From: Rhodobacter aestuarii
GTDB lineage: Bacteria; Pseudomonadota; Alphaproteobacteria; Rhodobacterales; Rhodobacteraceae
Assembly (NCBI RefSeq): GCF_900156655.1
Contig: NZ_FTOG01000003.1
Span: forward strand, 248,001-312,000
DNA: 64,000 bases
Reading direction: 5' to 3'
Positions 16,241-25,809 of this stretch are shown one piece after another. The notes under the pieces were generated by a model. That model was not told the origin of the DNA, made no database searches, and worked only from the letters and a program-made list of their open reading frames with translations. A program made the translations under genes and the position numbers. How positions within the stretch are numbered: position 1 is the first letter of the stretch; each line of letters opens with the position of its first letter.

Positions 16241-16884
16241 GTCTTGAAGATCCTTACATCCAGCGTTTCATGCGCGGCTGATTGAAGCTCAGCCCGAAAG
16301 GCGGTTTGGGCCAGATCCGCGGTCGTTGCCGTGGCCGCCCGTTGTGCGATTTGGGCAATTGGCCCGTGCAGCGCCGCCAAAACCCGTTGCCCCGCCGCTT
16401 GTCCCAAAGGGATAAAGCGCACCCCGGCAGAGACAAGGTTAGAGGCAAAGGAATGTTGGAAAAGCGCAATCACCTGCTCTGTTGGAATAGCCAAGTCGCG
16501 CGCGGCTTCCGCTACCGCCAAGGGCAAGGGCAAGGGCATCGCATTTGTGCTGCCCTCAGTCATTTCGGCCCGCGCCTTGGCAAAGGCCGCGCCTTGCTCT
16601 TCGGTTTCTTTCAGCCGCTCGGCGGTGCCGGCGAGAGCGCGCGCCAGATCGGCCAGCGCGCCTAAATCTTCGCCGCGCAACCCACTGGCCAAAAGCACCG
16701 CATCATTCCATCCCGCGCCATGCTCCAAAATGTCCGTCAGCCAGTCCAGCAAGCTGGCCTCTGACGTGACCTCCCCTTCACTGACCGCCTGCTCCAGCCC
16801 GTGGCTATAGGCAAAGGCCCCGGTTGGGAACGCGGGCGAAAGCCATTGCACAAGGCTTAAAAGCGCCAGATCAGGAGTGGACAT
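16237..16884 (-). CDS. ureF: Urease accessory protein UreF
   Basis: All-helical assembly factor of 215 residues that regulates UreG within the nickel-loading complex. The family opening [17 protein letters not shown] is present near residues 15-31. The start at 16884 puts this opening at the usual distance and gives a 14-bp overlap with the end of ureE. Upstream in-frame ATGs would translate the His-rich tail of ureE in another frame and are rejected. Confidence 0.94.
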   Translation of the reverse strand: MSTPDLALLSLVQWLSPAFPTGAFAYSHGLEQAVSEGEVTSEASLLDWLTDILEHGAGWNDAVLLASGLRGEDLGALADLARALAGTAERLKETEEQGAAFAKARAEMTEGSTNAMPLPLPLAVAEAARDLAIPTEQVIALFQHSFASNLVSAGVRFIPLGQAAGQRVLAALHGPIAQIAQRAATATTADLAQTAFRAELQSAAHETLDVRIFKT

Positions 16885-17380
16885 GGAACCCGCCGTGGCC
16901 ATGCGCGTGGCTGTGGCCGTGATCATGCCCCCCATGGTCGTGCCCCATCGTGCGGCCCGTGCCATAGGCGCCACTTTCCGGGCGAAACGGCTCCATGTGT
17001 TTTTCGACCTTGGCGCCGAGGCCTTTCAGCATCGCCTCCAGCACATGATCATCGCGAATGACCAGCCGCCCCGCTTCAATCTGGCAGGGCGTGTGGCGGT
17101 TGCCGATATGCCACGCGAGCCGCGTCAGATCGCCGGTGATCACCAAGACCGGCTCCAGCCCACAACGCACCTCGATGCGCCGACCATCCTCAAGCGCGAA
17201 AGCTTCGCCGCCTGTCAGGTTCACCACCTCCGGCAGATCGACCAGAAAATCGGCGCCAGAGGCCGCGACCAGCCGTTTGCGGCGCAAAAAACGCCCCTCG
17301 TAATCCAGCGCCACATAGTCCGCCGCGTCAGACCAGCTTCCCGCAGCCAAAACCTTCGTGGCGCGTTGCGTGATCGTCAT
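16871..17380 (-). CDS. ureE: Urease accessory nickel metallochaperone UreE
   Basis: Nickel carrier that delivers metal to the urease assembly complex. It has 169 residues with the two-domain UreE layout: an N-terminal peptide-binding-like domain and a C-terminal metal-binding domain containing the conserved Gly-Asn-Arg-His-Thr-Pro segment near residue 94. The C-terminal tail (about 145-169) is rich in His, Gly and Asp and would bind several nickel ions. It is the first gene of ureEFG and is separated from ureC by a gene on the opposite strand, so it needs its own promoter or read-through. Confidence 0.96.
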   Translation of the reverse strand: MTITQRATKVLAAGSWSDAADYVALDYEGRFLRRKRLVAASGADFLVDLPEVVNLTGGEAFALEDGRRIEVRCGLEPVLVITGDLTRLAWHIGNRHTPCQIEAGRLVIRDDHVLEAMLKGLGAKVEKHMEPFRPESGAYGTGRTMGHDHGGHDHGHSHAHGHGGFHVHS

Positions 17381-17458
17381 GGTTTTTCTCCGCCTTTAGA
17401 GCTTTCTTAAACATGAATCGGCAAGCTGAGAGGCGTTCACCCAGCCCGGGAGCCCGCC

Positions 17459-17800
17459 ATGACCGCAACTGCCGCCCCCTCACCCGCCGAGGAACTCACC
17501 CAAATCCGCGCCGAAATCGCGCGGTTACGGCTGCGCGAGGCAGAGTTGAGCGAAATCGTGCTGCGCGACACCGCCTTGCCGAAGATCGCCACCATGCACA
17601 AGGCCACACTTACAACCCGGCGCGAGCGTGTGTTTGATCCCCGGCTTTTGCCTTCTGAGATCCGCCTCGACCCGGCTTACAGCCGCGAAAAGGTTCGCCG
17701 CGTCTTGCGCGAAGGCCCCGCCACGGCCACTGACCCCCTTGAGGCCGCCGAGGTGCCCGCGCGCGCCACACCGCGCACGCGGTTCCTCGCTAGCCTTTAA
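17459..17800 (+). CDS. Small protein of unknown function inside the urease cluster, opposite strand
   Basis: Predicted 113-residue cytoplasmic protein. The N-terminal half (about 10-40) is a likely coiled coil rich in Glu, Arg, Leu and Ile. The second half is basic and contains Arg-Val-Phe-Asp-Pro-Arg and Arg-Lys/Arg clusters. I recognise no family. A GGGAG sequence precedes the ATG at 17459. It is divergent from ureE (79-bp gap) and convergent with ureC (6-bp gap). Its codon use resembles the flanking genes, so it looks like a genuine gene rather than an antisense shadow, but expression is unproven. Confidence 0.6.
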   Translation: MTATAAPSPAEELTQIRAEIARLRLREAELSEIVLRDTALPKIATMHKATLTTRRERVFDPRLLPSEIRLDPAYSREKVRRVLREGPATATDPLEAAEVPARATPRTRFLASL

Positions 17801-17805
17801 CCCCC

Positions 17806-19512
17806 TTAGAACAGGAAGTAGCGCTGCGCGAGCGGCAGGCTTTCCGCCGGTTCGCAGGTCAGCAACTCGCCATCGGCGCGCACCTCATAGGTTTCGGGGT
17901 GCACCTCGATTTGCGGCGTCGCAGTGTTGAGCTTCATATCCGACTTGCCGATCTTGCGGGTATTCGCCACCGCCAACACCTGCTTTTCAAGCCCGAGGTT
18001 GCCTGCAACGCCCTCAGCCTCTGCCGCGGCAGACACAAAAGTCGCGCAGCTTGCAAAGCGCGCTTTTCCAAAGGCCCCAAACATCGGCCGCGTATAGAAC
18101 GGCTGCGCCGGGATCGAGCCATTCGGGTCGCCCATTTGCGCCGCCACGATCGAGCCGCCCATCAGCACCATTTCAGGCTTCGCGCCGAAGAAGGCCGGGT
18201 GCCATAGCACCAGATCGGCGCGTTTGCCCACCTCGACCGAGCCGATGTGATCGGCCATGCCGTGCGTGATCGCCGGGTTGATCGTGTATTTCGCCACATA
18301 GCGGCGCGCACGCATATTGTCGTTTTCGCCGACCTCTTCCGCCAAGCGCCCGCGCTGTTTTTTCATTTTATCCGCGGTTTGCCAGCAGCGAATGATCACC
18401 TCGCCCACACGGCCCATGGCTTGGCTGTCCGACGAAATGATCGCCATCGCGCCCATGTCGTGCAGAATATCTTCCGCCGCGATGGTTTCCTTACGAATGC
18501 GGCTTTCAGCAAAGGCCACGTCTTCGGGCACTTTGTTATCAAGGTGGTGGCAAACCATGAGCATATCGAGATGCTCTTCGACCGTGTTTTTGGTATAGGG
18601 CCGGGTCGGGTTCGTCGAAGACGGGATCACGTTTTGCGCCGAGACGACCTTCAAAATATCGGGCGCGTGGCCGCCCCCTGCCCCTTCAGTATGGAAAGCG
18701 TGGATCGTGCGGCCCTTGAAAGCGGCGAGCGTGTTTTCCACGAAGCCCGACTCGTTGAGCGTGTCGGTGTGGATCATCACCTGCACATCCATATCGTCAG
18801 CCACACTCAGGCAATTGTCGATCGCCGCAGGGGTGGTGCCCCAATCTTCGTGCAATTTCAGCGCCGAAGCGCCTGCCTTCACTTGTTCCACCAACCCTTC
18901 GGGCAGCGACGCATTGCCCTTGCCCGCAAGCGCAAGGTTCATCGGGAAAGCTTCAAAACTTTGCAGCATCCGCGAAATATGCCACGGCCCAGGCGTGCAG
19001 GTGGTGGCAAGCGTGCCATGCGCGGGACCCGTGCCGCCGCCCAGCATCGTGGTGATGCCAGAGGCGAGCGCATCTTCGATCTGTTGCGGGCAGATGAAGT
19101 GGATATGTGCATCCATTCCGCCGGCGGTTAGAATTTTTCCTTCACCGGCAATGATTTCCGTGCCCGGCCCGATGATCAGCGTCACCCCCGGCTGAGTATC
19201 GGGGTTGCCCGCCTTGCCGATGCCCGCGATTTTGCCATCGCGCAGGCCCACATCGGCTTTGTAAATGCCGGTGTAATCGAGGATCAGCGCATTGGTGATG
19301 ACGGTATCCATCGCCCCGCCGGACCGCGGCGTTTGGCTTTGGCCCATGCCATCGCGGATCACTTTGCCGCCGCCGAATTTGACCTCCTCGCCATAGGTGG
19401 TGAGGTCTTTTTCCACCTCGATGATCAGATCGGTATCGGCGAGCCGCACCTTATCCCCCGTGGTGGGGCCAAACATATCGGCATAGGTTGCGCGCGAAAT
19501 CAGGCTCGGCAT
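17806..19512 (-). CDS. ureC: Urease alpha (catalytic) subunit
   Basis: Nickel enzyme subunit that hydrolyses urea to ammonia and carbamate. It has 568 residues with every key feature visible: nickel ligands His136 and His138 in Asp-Ala-His-Ile-His, the lysine to be carbamylated at Lys219 in Ala-Leu-Lys-Leu-His-Glu-Asp-Trp, and the mobile-flap cysteine Cys321 with His322/His323. The start codon overlaps the ureB stop by one base. Order ureD-A-B-C matches the usual structural operon. Confidence 0.98.
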   Translation of the reverse strand: MPSLISRATYADMFGPTTGDKVRLADTDLIIEVEKDLTTYGEEVKFGGGKVIRDGMGQSQTPRSGGAMDTVITNALILDYTGIYKADVGLRDGKIAGIGKAGNPDTQPGVTLIIGPGTEIIAGEGKILTAGGMDAHIHFICPQQIEDALASGITTMLGGGTGPAHGTLATTCTPGPWHISRMLQSFEAFPMNLALAGKGNASLPEGLVEQVKAGASALKLHEDWGTTPAAIDNCLSVADDMDVQVMIHTDTLNESGFVENTLAAFKGRTIHAFHTEGAGGGHAPDILKVVSAQNVIPSSTNPTRPYTKNTVEEHLDMLMVCHHLDNKVPEDVAFAESRIRKETIAAEDILHDMGAMAIISSDSQAMGRVGEVIIRCWQTADKMKKQRGRLAEEVGENDNMRARRYVAKYTINPAITHGMADHIGSVEVGKRADLVLWHPAFFGAKPEMVLMGGSIVAAQMGDPNGSIPAQPFYTRPMFGAFGKARFASCATFVSAAAEAEGVAGNLGLEKQVLAVANTRKIGKSDMKLNTATPQIEVHPETYEVRADGELLTCEPAESLPLAQRYFLF

Positions 19513-19817
19513 CAGAGATCCCCCATCACTTTGGCATTGAAGCCGAACACCCGGCGGTTGCCCGCAAGCGGCACAAGGCGCACTTCGCGCGATTGGCCGG
19601 GTTCAAACCGCACGGCGGTTCCAGCTGCAATATCAAGGCGGTAGCCGCGCGCGGCCTCACGATCAAAGCTCAAGCCAGGGTTGGTTTCTGCGAAATGGTA
19701 GTGCGAGCCCACCTGCACCGGGCGGTCGCCCGTATTGGCAACCATCAGCGTGACCGCCTCGGCGCCTTTGTTCAGCTCAATATCCCCATCGGCGGGGAAG
19801 ATTTCTCCGGGAATCAT
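19512..19817 (-). CDS. ureB: Urease beta subunit
   Basis: Structural subunit of 101 residues of the (UreABC)3 urease trimer. It opens with Met-Ile-Pro-Gly-Glu and contains the family segments [10 protein letters not shown] and Val-Arg-Phe-Glu-Pro-Gly. Length is typical. It lies 9 bp downstream of ureA and overlaps ureC by one base, so the three subunits are made from one message. Confidence 0.97.
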   Translation of the reverse strand: MIPGEIFPADGDIELNKGAEAVTLMVANTGDRPVQVGSHYHFAETNPGLSFDREAARGYRLDIAAGTAVRFEPGQSREVRLVPLAGNRRVFGFNAKVMGDL

Positions 19818-19826
19818 CGGCTTACC

Positions 19827-20129
19827 TCAGCGGATCGGGTGGTGAACGGTGACAAGCTTGGTGCCATCGGGAAAGGTGGCCTCGACTTGGATCGAATGGA
19901 TCATTTCCGGGATGCCATCCATGCATTGATCACGGGTGATAACGCTTGCACCCGCTTCCATCAGATCCGCGACCGAGCGGCCCTCGCGCGCACCCTCGAC
20001 CACGAAATCCGAAATGATCGCAATCGCTTCGGGGTGATTGAGCTTCACCCCACGCTCCAGCCGATTGCGCGCCACCATAGCGGCAAGGCTGACCAGCAGC
20101 TTTTCCTTTTCGCGCGGTGTCAGGTTCAT
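19827..20129 (-). CDS. ureA: Urease gamma subunit
   Basis: Structural subunit of exactly 100 residues. It begins [10 protein letters not shown] and ends in the Thr-Val-His-His-Pro-Ile segment typical of UreA. It follows ureD by 9 bp. Confidence 0.97.
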   Translation of the reverse strand: MNLTPREKEKLLVSLAAMVARNRLERGVKLNHPEAIAIISDFVVEGAREGRSVADLMEAGASVITRDQCMDGIPEMIHSIQVEATFPDGTKLVTVHHPIR

Positions 20130-20138
20130 CGCTTTCCC

Positions 20139-20951
20139 TCAGGTTTGCCAGACGCGCGGCGGCGGGCTGCCCCGGCGCAACGCATTCATCAGTTTCAGAA
20201 TTTGTTTGCGCAGCGGCCAGCCATCTTCGGCCAAAAGCCGCACCACGCATTTGCCATCAAAGCCCGAGGCCGCCGCCTCGACACCCGGTTCGCTGAGCAC
20301 TGTCCGTGCCGCGCCCACTGCATCTTCGGCCCCCGGTGCGCAAAGCACTAGCGTTGCAAAGGCGCGAGCCGGGCCCAAGAGCGCAGAGCGCGGACCTTTG
20401 GCAAGAATGTTGGAATTGAGCAAGAAGGGCTCAAAAAACACTGGTTTTCCGGCGCGCTCAATTCGGCGCATGTCGGAAAACTGCAAGTCCTGCACAACCT
20501 CACCCATTGCGGCGCGGCCCAGAACCACCGCCTCGAGCAGCAAACAGCCCGCATCAGAGGCGAGTTCAACGGTGGTTTCGCGCGCCAGATTGGCACGGTC
20601 AAAGAGAATGGTTTCTTGCGGTAGCCAATCCAGCCAGCCCCCTGGCCCGATCTGATGCAGAACTTGCACCTTTGCAGCGCCCGCATCAGCGCGATAAGCG
20701 CGCTCGGCCGCTTGCGTTGTGGCCACCGCCCGCGTGCCGCCTTTAAGATCAAGCCCATAGTGGAGGGTGTCGCCCGAGGTCAGCCCGCCCGAGGTGTTCA
20801 GAAACACCACCTCCGGCACGCCGCGCACATGCGGCAACAGCGCCTTGGCCGAGCCTTGCTGGCGGAGCGTGGTGAGCCGCCCAGCATCAAAACCCACGGC
20901 GGCATGGCCGTGGCTGCGCTGATGGCGGACGGGGCGCGCGGTGTCGAACAT
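20139..20951 (-). CDS. ureD: Urease accessory protein UreD
   Basis: Scaffold of the UreDFG nickel-insertion complex, 270 residues. The region Phe-Leu-Asn-Thr-Ser-Gly-Gly-Leu-Thr-Ser-Gly-Asp near residue 50 and the Thr-Gln-Ala-Ala-Glu-Arg-Ala-Tyr-Arg segment are diagnostic. The start at 20951 has a GGAGG ribosome site; the 30 extra residues of the open frame are not supported. First gene of ureDABC, with a 138-bp gap to the regulator gene upstream. Confidence 0.94.
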   Translation of the reverse strand: MFDTARPVRHQRSHGHAAVGFDAGRLTTLRQQGSAKALLPHVRGVPEVVFLNTSGGLTSGDTLHYGLDLKGGTRAVATTQAAERAYRADAGAAKVQVLHQIGPGGWLDWLPQETILFDRANLARETTVELASDAGCLLLEAVVLGRAAMGEVVQDLQFSDMRRIERAGKPVFFEPFLLNSNILAKGPRSALLGPARAFATLVLCAPGAEDAVGAARTVLSEPGVEAAASGFDGKCVVRLLAEDGWPLRKQILKLMNALRRGSPPPRVWQT

Positions 20952-21089
20952 CAAAACCTCCGGGCCGATCTGACGCAAGGAAGTGGGCAGCGTCCATGCC
21001 CCGCGCGACAGCAGGGGCCAGCAAGAAGGCGGCCAGATCAAACGCGCCCAACTTTACAGCCACTTGCACAAAAAATACGCCACAATGAA

Positions 21090-21548
21090 TCACCCCAAGG
21101 GGCCGGGGCGCCGCTCCTCGCTCAACATCACATTGGCCTCGATCTGCCCCGCCCCCGGCAAGGTCATGATCCGGCGCCGCAGCACCCGCTCAAAATCTGC
21201 GATGTCACGCGCCACAACTTTTAGCCGATAATCGAACCGCCCCAACACGTGCTGCACCACCTGCACCTCTGGGATGGCGCGCGCCGCGCGTTCAAAATCT
21301 TCGAAAGAAATCCGCCCTTTGATCGCCAGCTTCACGCCCAGAAACACGGTCACCCCAAAGCCCAAAGCGGGCAGATCCAACACCAGTCGCCGCCCTGCCA
21401 AAACGCCCGCATCTTCAAGCCGTTTCACCCGACGCCATGCGGCGGGCTGAGACAGACCAAGCCGCCGCCCCAACTCCCCGGCCCCAAGCCCCGCATCTGC
21501 GGAAAGCGCACGCAAGATCGCACGATCGGTATCATCCAGCGCGATCAT
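21090..21548 (-). CDS. Lrp/AsnC-family regulator, downstream copy
   Basis: Transcription factor of 152 residues. The N-terminal winged helix-turn-helix (about 3-60) has the Leu-Gly-Leu-Ser-Gln-Pro-Ala-Ala-Trp-Arg-Arg-Val recognition region. The C-terminal RAM domain (about 65-140) includes Val-Leu-Gly-Arg-Phe-Asp-Tyr. The start overlaps the stop of the next upstream gene by 4 bp (ATGA), so the two Lrp proteins are made together and may form a hetero-oligomer. The ligand is probably an amino acid, inferred from the family. Confidence 0.93.
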   Translation of the reverse strand: MIALDDTDRAILRALSADAGLGAGELGRRLGLSQPAAWRRVKRLEDAGVLAGRRLVLDLPALGFGVTVFLGVKLAIKGRISFEDFERAARAIPEVQVVQHVLGRFDYRLKVVARDIADFERVLRRRIMTLPGAGQIEANVMLSEERRPGPLG

Positions 21549-22003
21549 AGTGGCAGCTCCGCACTGTCTTTGAGCGTAGAGATCAGCATCAGCGAATCCA
21601 TATCCGCGATATGCGGGAGCGCCAGAATCTGCGCGCGGTATATTTCTTGATAATGCGCCATATCGCGCGCAATCACGTTGAGCCGCACATCGGTTTGCCC
21701 GGTAAAGGTCTGTATCTCAATCACTTCGGGCACATCGCGGGCAGCCGCGATGAATTCATCAAAGGCGCGCGGATGCGCCTTTTCCAACGTGAAACGCAAG
21801 GAAACCTCGACTTCCCAGCCGAGCTTGCGCCAATCGATCACCGCCTCTTCCCCCCGAATAACCCCGCCCGCGCGCAGCTTTTCCAGCCGCCGCCACAGGC
21901 TCGCGGGCGTCACCCCGGCCCGCTCGGCCAATTCTGCACGCGCCAGCCCCGGAGCGGCCAGCATCTGCCGCAAGATCCGCCGATCCACATCATCTACTTG
22001 CAT
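21545..22003 (-). CDS. Lrp/AsnC-family regulator, upstream copy
   Basis: Second Lrp/AsnC regulator, 152 residues, with a helix-turn-helix containing Ala-Gly-Val-Thr-Pro-Ala-Ser-Leu-Trp-Arg-Arg-Leu and a RAM domain with Phe-Thr-Gly-Gln-Thr-Asp-Val. The ATG at 22003 is preferred over a TTG at 22021 because the family begins with the Asp-Asp-Val-Asp-Arg-Arg-Ile-Leu segment right after it. It is divergent from ilvC; the 126-bp shared region is AT-rich, as Lrp operators are. Control of ilvC is likely but inferred. Confidence 0.92.
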   Translation of the reverse strand: MQVDDVDRRILRQMLAAPGLARAELAERAGVTPASLWRRLEKLRAGGVIRGEEAVIDWRKLGWEVEVSLRFTLEKAHPRAFDEFIAAARDVPEVIEIQTFTGQTDVRLNVIARDMAHYQEIYRAQILALPHIADMDSLMLISTLKDSAELPL

Positions 22004-22069
22004 GATATTTTCGCCAATCAAGTTTCTTGAGCATGACTTTTACTGAATGAGCCCAATTTTTACAAATAA

Positions 22070-23152
<1,083 letters not shown>

Positions 23153-23174
23153 TTCAGTTTTCCTCCTTGAAAAG

Positions 23175-23205
23175 AACGGGGGCGGGCCATGGCTCGCCCC
23201 CGTTT
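23175..23205 (+). terminator. Rho-independent terminator of ilvC
   Basis: AACGGGGGCG / CGCCCCCGTT, a 10-bp stem with a 10-nt loop, 22 bp after the ilvC stop; the T-run is short. Confidence 0.65.
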
Positions 23206-23214
23206 GCTATGCCA

Positions 23215-23835
23215 CTAATGCGCGGGCACGGCGCCAGTACGCATCGCCTCATCGCGCAGCATTCGCGACGCCTCCATAAAATCCGCATGGCGCACAACGC
23301 AAAGCGGCGCGGCGCTTCGACCAAACAGGCCAGCAGCCGGATCCTTCCAGTATTTGTCTTGGGTGATGTTGTGGGAAACAGGGTCGTAGCGGTCGCGTTC
23401 GCCGGTGCCAAGCGTGCCCAAATTATTGAACCCGCGCACAGTGATATGACCGGCTCCGCGCTTTTGGCGCAGCACCATCGTATGCATGGGCCAAGCGGCC
23501 AATCCCGCAATCAGCACGTCGCCCACCTCAACCATGCCATGCAGGGAATTGCGATCTGGGATCAAAACCGCACGGCGGCAAAACAAGTGCCCATAGGCTG
23601 TGGTGGACACCGAGGTGTGCACACCACTGCCATTGGCTTTGCATCCCGGGCAATGCAGGCGCGTGAACACGCCCACAATCTCATTCGCCCGCATCTGCGA
23701 GGCCCCAAGCGCCATCTGCGCCCAATGCATCGCCGCCATATGGCAGGTGTACCCAATGTTGCCAGCCCCCGGATGGGCAACATGCCAAGGGTCTGGGGCG
23801 ATCTTCGATAGTCTGGAAAAGGCCAAGGCCGTCAT
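23215..23835 (-). CDS. Uncharacterised protein, possible papain-fold (NlpC/P60-like)
   Basis: Protein of 206 residues with no signal peptide. I do not know its family. A cysteine at the start of a helix (Gly-Tyr-Thr-Cys-His-Met-Ala-Ala-Met, about residue 31) and a later Gly-Asp-Val-Leu-Ile-Ala-Gly-Leu followed by Pro-Met-His-Thr-Met-Val-Leu recall the Cys/His arrangement of papain-fold NlpC/P60 and related enzymes. A Cys-Pro-Gly-Cys pair could bind zinc. The start at 23835 is chosen for the AGGA-type site upstream; the open frame extends 13 residues further. It stands alone between ilvC and the DUF2254 gene. The enzymatic reading is inference. Confidence 0.5.
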   Translation of the reverse strand: MTALAFSRLSKIAPDPWHVAHPGAGNIGYTCHMAAMHWAQMALGASQMRANEIVGVFTRLHCPGCKANGSGVHTSVSTTAYGHLFCRRAVLIPDRNSLHGMVEVGDVLIAGLAAWPMHTMVLRQKRGAGHITVRGFNNLGTLGTGERDRYDPVSHNITQDKYWKDPAAGLFGRSAAPLCVVRHADFMEASRMLRDEAMRTGAVPAH

Positions 23836-23938
23836 CTCTGGGATCCTCCATCCTCCGATTCCGCTTCCCAGCATAGCCTAGAAAATACCGATTCTGCGTG
23901 CGGACGGGCACATCGAACGAGGCTTTATCATCGCGACA

Positions 23939-23961
23939 TCGGGGGAGCCTCGCGCCCCCGA
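23939..23961. other. GC-rich hairpin in divergent intergenic region
   Basis: TCGGGGG / CCCCCGA, a 7-bp stem with a 9-nt loop, lies between the divergent uncharacterised gene and the DUF2254 gene. No T-run; role unclear. Confidence 0.35.
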
Positions 23962-24091
23962 ACCGGTAAAAATCACTTATTCAATGTTAATCGGGGCGAA
24001 CCTCGTCAACTTGGCGACAAAACCAGCCTTTTTCTGCATCCGTTCTGCGCCATCTATAAAGATAGAAGCGGACCACAAACCCGGAGAGACC

Positions 24092-25378
24092 ATGAGCGCT
24101 TTGTGGAAATGGAACCTGCGCCAGATCTCTCGGCAGATCTGGGTGCCGATTGCCGCCTTTGCCGCCTTGGGGCTGGCAACGGCAGCGGGCGCGGTTCTGG
24201 CCAAGCCCTTCCTACCCGCGGATCTGGGTCTGAAGATTGGCGCAGACTCGGTCGGCACGCTGTTGCAAATCCTTGCGTCATCAATGCTGACGGTCACGAC
24301 CTTCTCGCTCTCAATCATGCTTTCGGCCTTTGGCTCGGCTGCCGGGTCTGCCACACCGCGCGCGATCAAGCTTTTGCAAGAAGATGACGTTTCGCGGTCG
24401 GTGCTTGCCACGTTCATGGGGGTGTTCATCTTTGCGCTCGCAGGGCTGATCGGGCTGCAAAGTGGCGTTTATGATGCCTCCGGTCGGCTTGTCCTGTTCA
24501 TCGTCACGCTCGCAGTGGTGACGGCGGTGGTGGTGCAACTGGTGCGCTGGATCGGGCATTTGGCCGATTTCGGGCGGCTCGGCGATACGCTTGCGCGGCT
24601 CGAAACCGCCGCAACGGCAGCTTTGCAAGAAAGGCTCGCCAACCCGTTTTTGGGCGGGCACCGGCTGAGCCTGACCGAGGCTGCCACACCTGGCCATATC
24701 ATTCCCGCACCCACCACAGGATATTTGCAAACCCTTGATATGAAAGGGCTGGAACAGGGTGCCAAATTGGCAGGCGTGCGGCTTGCCATCACCGTTTTGC
24801 CCGGCCATTTCGTGCATGAAAGAGCCCCCGTCGCCCATGTCTTGGGGGACAAAGCGCTGGATGAGAAGACCGAGCGCTTCATTGCTTCGCGCTTCGTTGT
24901 GGCCGAAACCCGCACCTATGAGCAAGACCCGCGCTTTGGTATTTTGGCGCTCTCAGAGGTCGCCTCGCGCGCGCTGTCGCCTGCGGTGAATGACCCGGGC
25001 ACCGCGATCGGTATTTTGGGGCGGCAGGTGCGGGTGCTTGCGCACTGGCACATCCGGCCCGAACCGGAGCTGATTTATCCCAGCCTCTCGGTCGCGGAAC
25101 TGAGCCTTGGCGATATGATGACCGATGCCTTTGCCGCGATTGCGCGCGACGGGGCCGGGCTGATCGAGGTGCAGATCCGGCTGCAAAAAATGCTGATGGC
25201 GCTATACGATATTGATCCGGCGCTCTTTGGCCCCGAGGCGCTAAAGCTCTCTGATCGGGCGCTGGCGCTGGCCGAGGCTGCACTCGTTTTGGACGACGAT
25301 AAGAACACCTTGCACGCGCTTAATGCGCAACTGCATGCGCGGCGCCTACCGGCCGACCCGCTCGGCCGCGCCACCTGA
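24092..25378 (+). CDS. DUF2254 membrane protein
   Basis: Inner-membrane protein of 428 residues, DUF2254 family, function unknown. Four membrane segments lie in the first 160 residues (about 15-36, 55-80, 110-125, 130-152). The C-terminal cytoplasmic part has the conserved Phe-Gly-Ile-Leu-Ala-Leu-Ser-Glu-Val-Ala-Ser-Arg-Ala-Leu-Ser-Pro-Ala-Val-Asn-Asp segment near residues 286-305. The start at 24092 is set by a GGAGAG ribosome site; the open frame extends 36 residues upstream without support. Channel or transporter roles are guesses from topology. Confidence 0.88.
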   Translation: MSALWKWNLRQISRQIWVPIAAFAALGLATAAGAVLAKPFLPADLGLKIGADSVGTLLQILASSMLTVTTFSLSIMLSAFGSAAGSATPRAIKLLQEDDVSRSVLATFMGVFIFALAGLIGLQSGVYDASGRLVLFIVTLAVVTAVVVQLVRWIGHLADFGRLGDTLARLETAATAALQERLANPFLGGHRLSLTEAATPGHIIPAPTTGYLQTLDMKGLEQGAKLAGVRLAITVLPGHFVHERAPVAHVLGDKALDEKTERFIASRFVVAETRTYEQDPRFGILALSEVASRALSPAVNDPGTAIGILGRQVRVLAHWHIRPEPELIYPSLSVAELSLGDMMTDAFAAIARDGAGLIEVQIRLQKMLMALYDIDPALFGPEALKLSDRALALAEAALVLDDDKNTLHALNAQLHARRLPADPLGRAT

Positions 25379-25437
25379 GCCCGGTTGCGGGAACAGGCGT
25401 TTTGCGGCAGGGTCGCGACAAATCGCAGGAGGGGCGG

Positions 25438-25806
25438 ATGAGCGAACTTGATCAAAAGCAACTGGAAGCGCTGGAAGTTGAGCGCGCCAAGATCTTCACC
25501 CCCGGCTGGTTCGGTGATCTGATCTCGGGCCGGCTGAGCTTTGGCGATACGTTCTGGCTCGGCCTCTTTGGCGTTTTGATGTTTGTCGTCCCCGCCGTGG
25601 TGTTGGTTGCGGGCTTGCTCTACGCCCAAGCCACCGCTGCGATGATCCCATTTTTGAAAGTGATCGCTGGGCTTTATGGGATTTGGGCCCTCGCCGTTTC
25701 GCAAGCCCTGCTCCGTATCGGGGCGCGTGGCGGCTGGCCCATCACAGGCATCGCGCTGGCGGCGGGCATGGCGCTTTACGCCCTTTACACCGCCGCCACG
25801 CTTTAA
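25438..25806 (+). CDS. Small membrane protein of unknown function
   Basis: Protein of 122 residues with a charged amphipathic N-terminus (Ser-Glu-Leu-Asp-Gln-Lys-Gln) and three hydrophobic segments (about 35-60, 67-88, 98-120). An AGGAGG ribosome site lies just before the ATG. It follows the DUF2254 gene by 59 bp in the same direction and could be co-transcribed. No family recognised. It ends 3 bp from the convergent glmM gene. Confidence 0.72.
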   Translation: MSELDQKQLEALEVERAKIFTPGWFGDLISGRLSFGDTFWLGLFGVLMFVVPAVVLVAGLLYAQATAAMIPFLKVIAGLYGIWALAVSQALLRIGARGGWPITGIALAAGMALYALYTAATL

Positions 25807-25809
25807 GTC

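Noticed and set aside
21090-22003. Siroheme decarboxylase pair (Lrp-like NirDL/AhbAB)
   Set aside because: Both proteins keep an evident DNA-binding helix-turn-helix and lie next to ilvC, not to haem genes, so the regulator reading is preferred.
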